Under the pieces are notes generated by a model. That model was not told where the DNA came from. It saw only the letters and a list, made by a program, of their open reading frames with translations, and ran no database searches. From the NCBI GenBank assembly GCA_964554415.1, contig CAZKON010000042.1:1-5676 (forward strand): a stretch of DNA of 5,676 bases, given 5' to 3'. Numbering within the stretch: position 1 is the stretch's first letter; the number at the start of each line of letters is the position of its first letter. Source of the stretch: JAGVXD01 sp964554415. GTDB lineage: Archaea > Nanobdellota > Nanobdellia > Pacearchaeales > GW2011-AR1. This document shows positions 5,492 to 5,676 of the stretch, in pieces. The translations under genes and the position numbers were made by a program.

Positions 5492-5573
5492 GCCCAGATA
5501 GGACAATGGTACTCCGCCGCACTCGAAATGCGGTTTCCTTCGGGATTTCCCGGTTCGATTCCGGGTCTGGGCG
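5492..5573 (+). tRNA. tRNA-Ser (anticodon CGA)
   Basis: A complete class II cloverleaf of 82 nt. The acceptor stem GCCCAGA / TCTGGGC has seven perfect pairs and a G discriminator (5573). The D arm has a 3-bp GGA/TCC stem; the anticodon stem is CCGCA/TGCGG with loop CTCGAAA and anticodon CGA at 5524-5526, reading UCG. The long variable arm is TCC-TTCG-GGA, a UUCG tetraloop, and the T arm is CCCGG-TTCGATT-CCGGG. The long variable arm and G73 are serine identity features in archaea. No intron and no encoded CCA are present, so CCA must be added after transcription. Confidence 0.97.
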
Positions 5574-5591
5574 TTTCGAAAAGATTGTACG

Positions 5592-5628
5592 CCCGATAAG
5601 CGCTCTTTAATAGCTGAGCGCTATTGGG
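5592..5628. promoter_or_regulatory. Strong inverted repeat enclosing a TATA-like stretch
   Basis: AGCGCTC (5599-5605) and GAGCGCT (5616-5622) pair perfectly around a 10-nt spacer. Allowing one bulged A (5598) and one G-U pair, the stem extends through CCCGAT (5592-5597) with ATTGGG (5623-5628), giving 13 pairs. The spacer contains TTTAATAG, 22-23 bp upstream of the ATG at 5632. It may therefore be an operator around the promoter of the edge ORF, or an RNA hairpin just after the tRNA. No T-run follows, so a terminator is unlikely. Confidence 0.5.
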
Positions 5629-5631
5629 AAC

Positions 5632-5676
5632 ATGGTGAGTATACATAACTACGAACAACGATTTAAGAGAACGCTG
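5632..5676 (+). CDS. Start of an ORF truncated by the window edge (possible integrase)
   Basis: An ATG opens 15 codons without a stop up to the edge: MVSIHNYEQRFKRTL. A TATA-like TTTAATAG lies about 23 bp upstream, so a leaderless start is plausible. The pattern of an aromatic/basic helix at the N-terminus recalls the start of archaeal tyrosine recombinases, and a location just downstream of a tRNA gene would fit an integrase, but 15 residues are far too few to be sure. It could be any protein. Confidence 0.4.
   Translation, partial: MVSIHNYEQRFKRTL

Noticed and set aside
5461..5658. 65-aa minus-strand ORF
   Set aside because: It is antisense to the tRNA-Ser gene and has no family resemblance or start signal.

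Overview
The window reads as a piece of an archaeal chromosome with moderately low GC. Evidence: a TrmB-family regulator; an archaeal/eukaryotic-type SFM1-like SPOUT protein; RtcB (present in archaea, although not confined to them); TATA boxes centred about 25 bp upstream of start codons with almost no leader; and a tRNA gene without an encoded CCA end. The lineage cannot be fixed from sequence alone; compact spacing would suit a small-genome archaeon, which is inference.

Layout. Positions 37-2367 (minus strand) hold a probable two-gene operon: a ThiC-superfamily radical SAM enzyme followed after 18 bp by a class I SAM methyltransferase of the HemK/PrmC fold. Positions 2368-2507 form a divergent promoter region with a perfect 22-bp palindrome placed midway between two outward-facing TATA boxes, each 25.5 bp from an ATG. 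On the thiC side that ATG belongs to a 17-codon leader ORF whose TAG stop directly abuts the thiC ATG. Positions 2508-3236 (plus) encode the TrmB-type regulator and 3259-4674 (plus) encode RtcB, the tRNA-splicing/RNA-repair ligase. Positions 4675-4863 contain no gene but carry two tandem, sequence-related perfect hairpins and an oligo-T tract between convergent genes. Positions 4864-5439 (minus) encode an SFM1-like SPOUT methyltransferase. A 52-bp gap centred on one near-symmetric TATA element separates it from tRNA-Ser(CGA) at 5492-5573 (plus). After the tRNA a strong inverted repeat surrounds a TATA-like stretch, followed by an ORF that runs off the right edge.

How the parts may work together. 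The regulator probably controls itself and the thiC-like operon through the shared palindrome. The thiC-like protein departs from canonical ThiC at several substrate-site motifs and in the spacing of its iron-sulfur cysteines, so it may be a paralogue with another product; the co-transcribed methyltransferase, whose NPPY-type motif reads HPPF, would be a natural partner. The right half is an RNA/translation neighbourhood (RtcB, SFM1-like protein, tRNA-Ser). The items most worth checking are the ThiC-like/methyltransferase pair, the symmetric promoter with its abutting leader ORF, and the paired hairpins downstream of rtcB.
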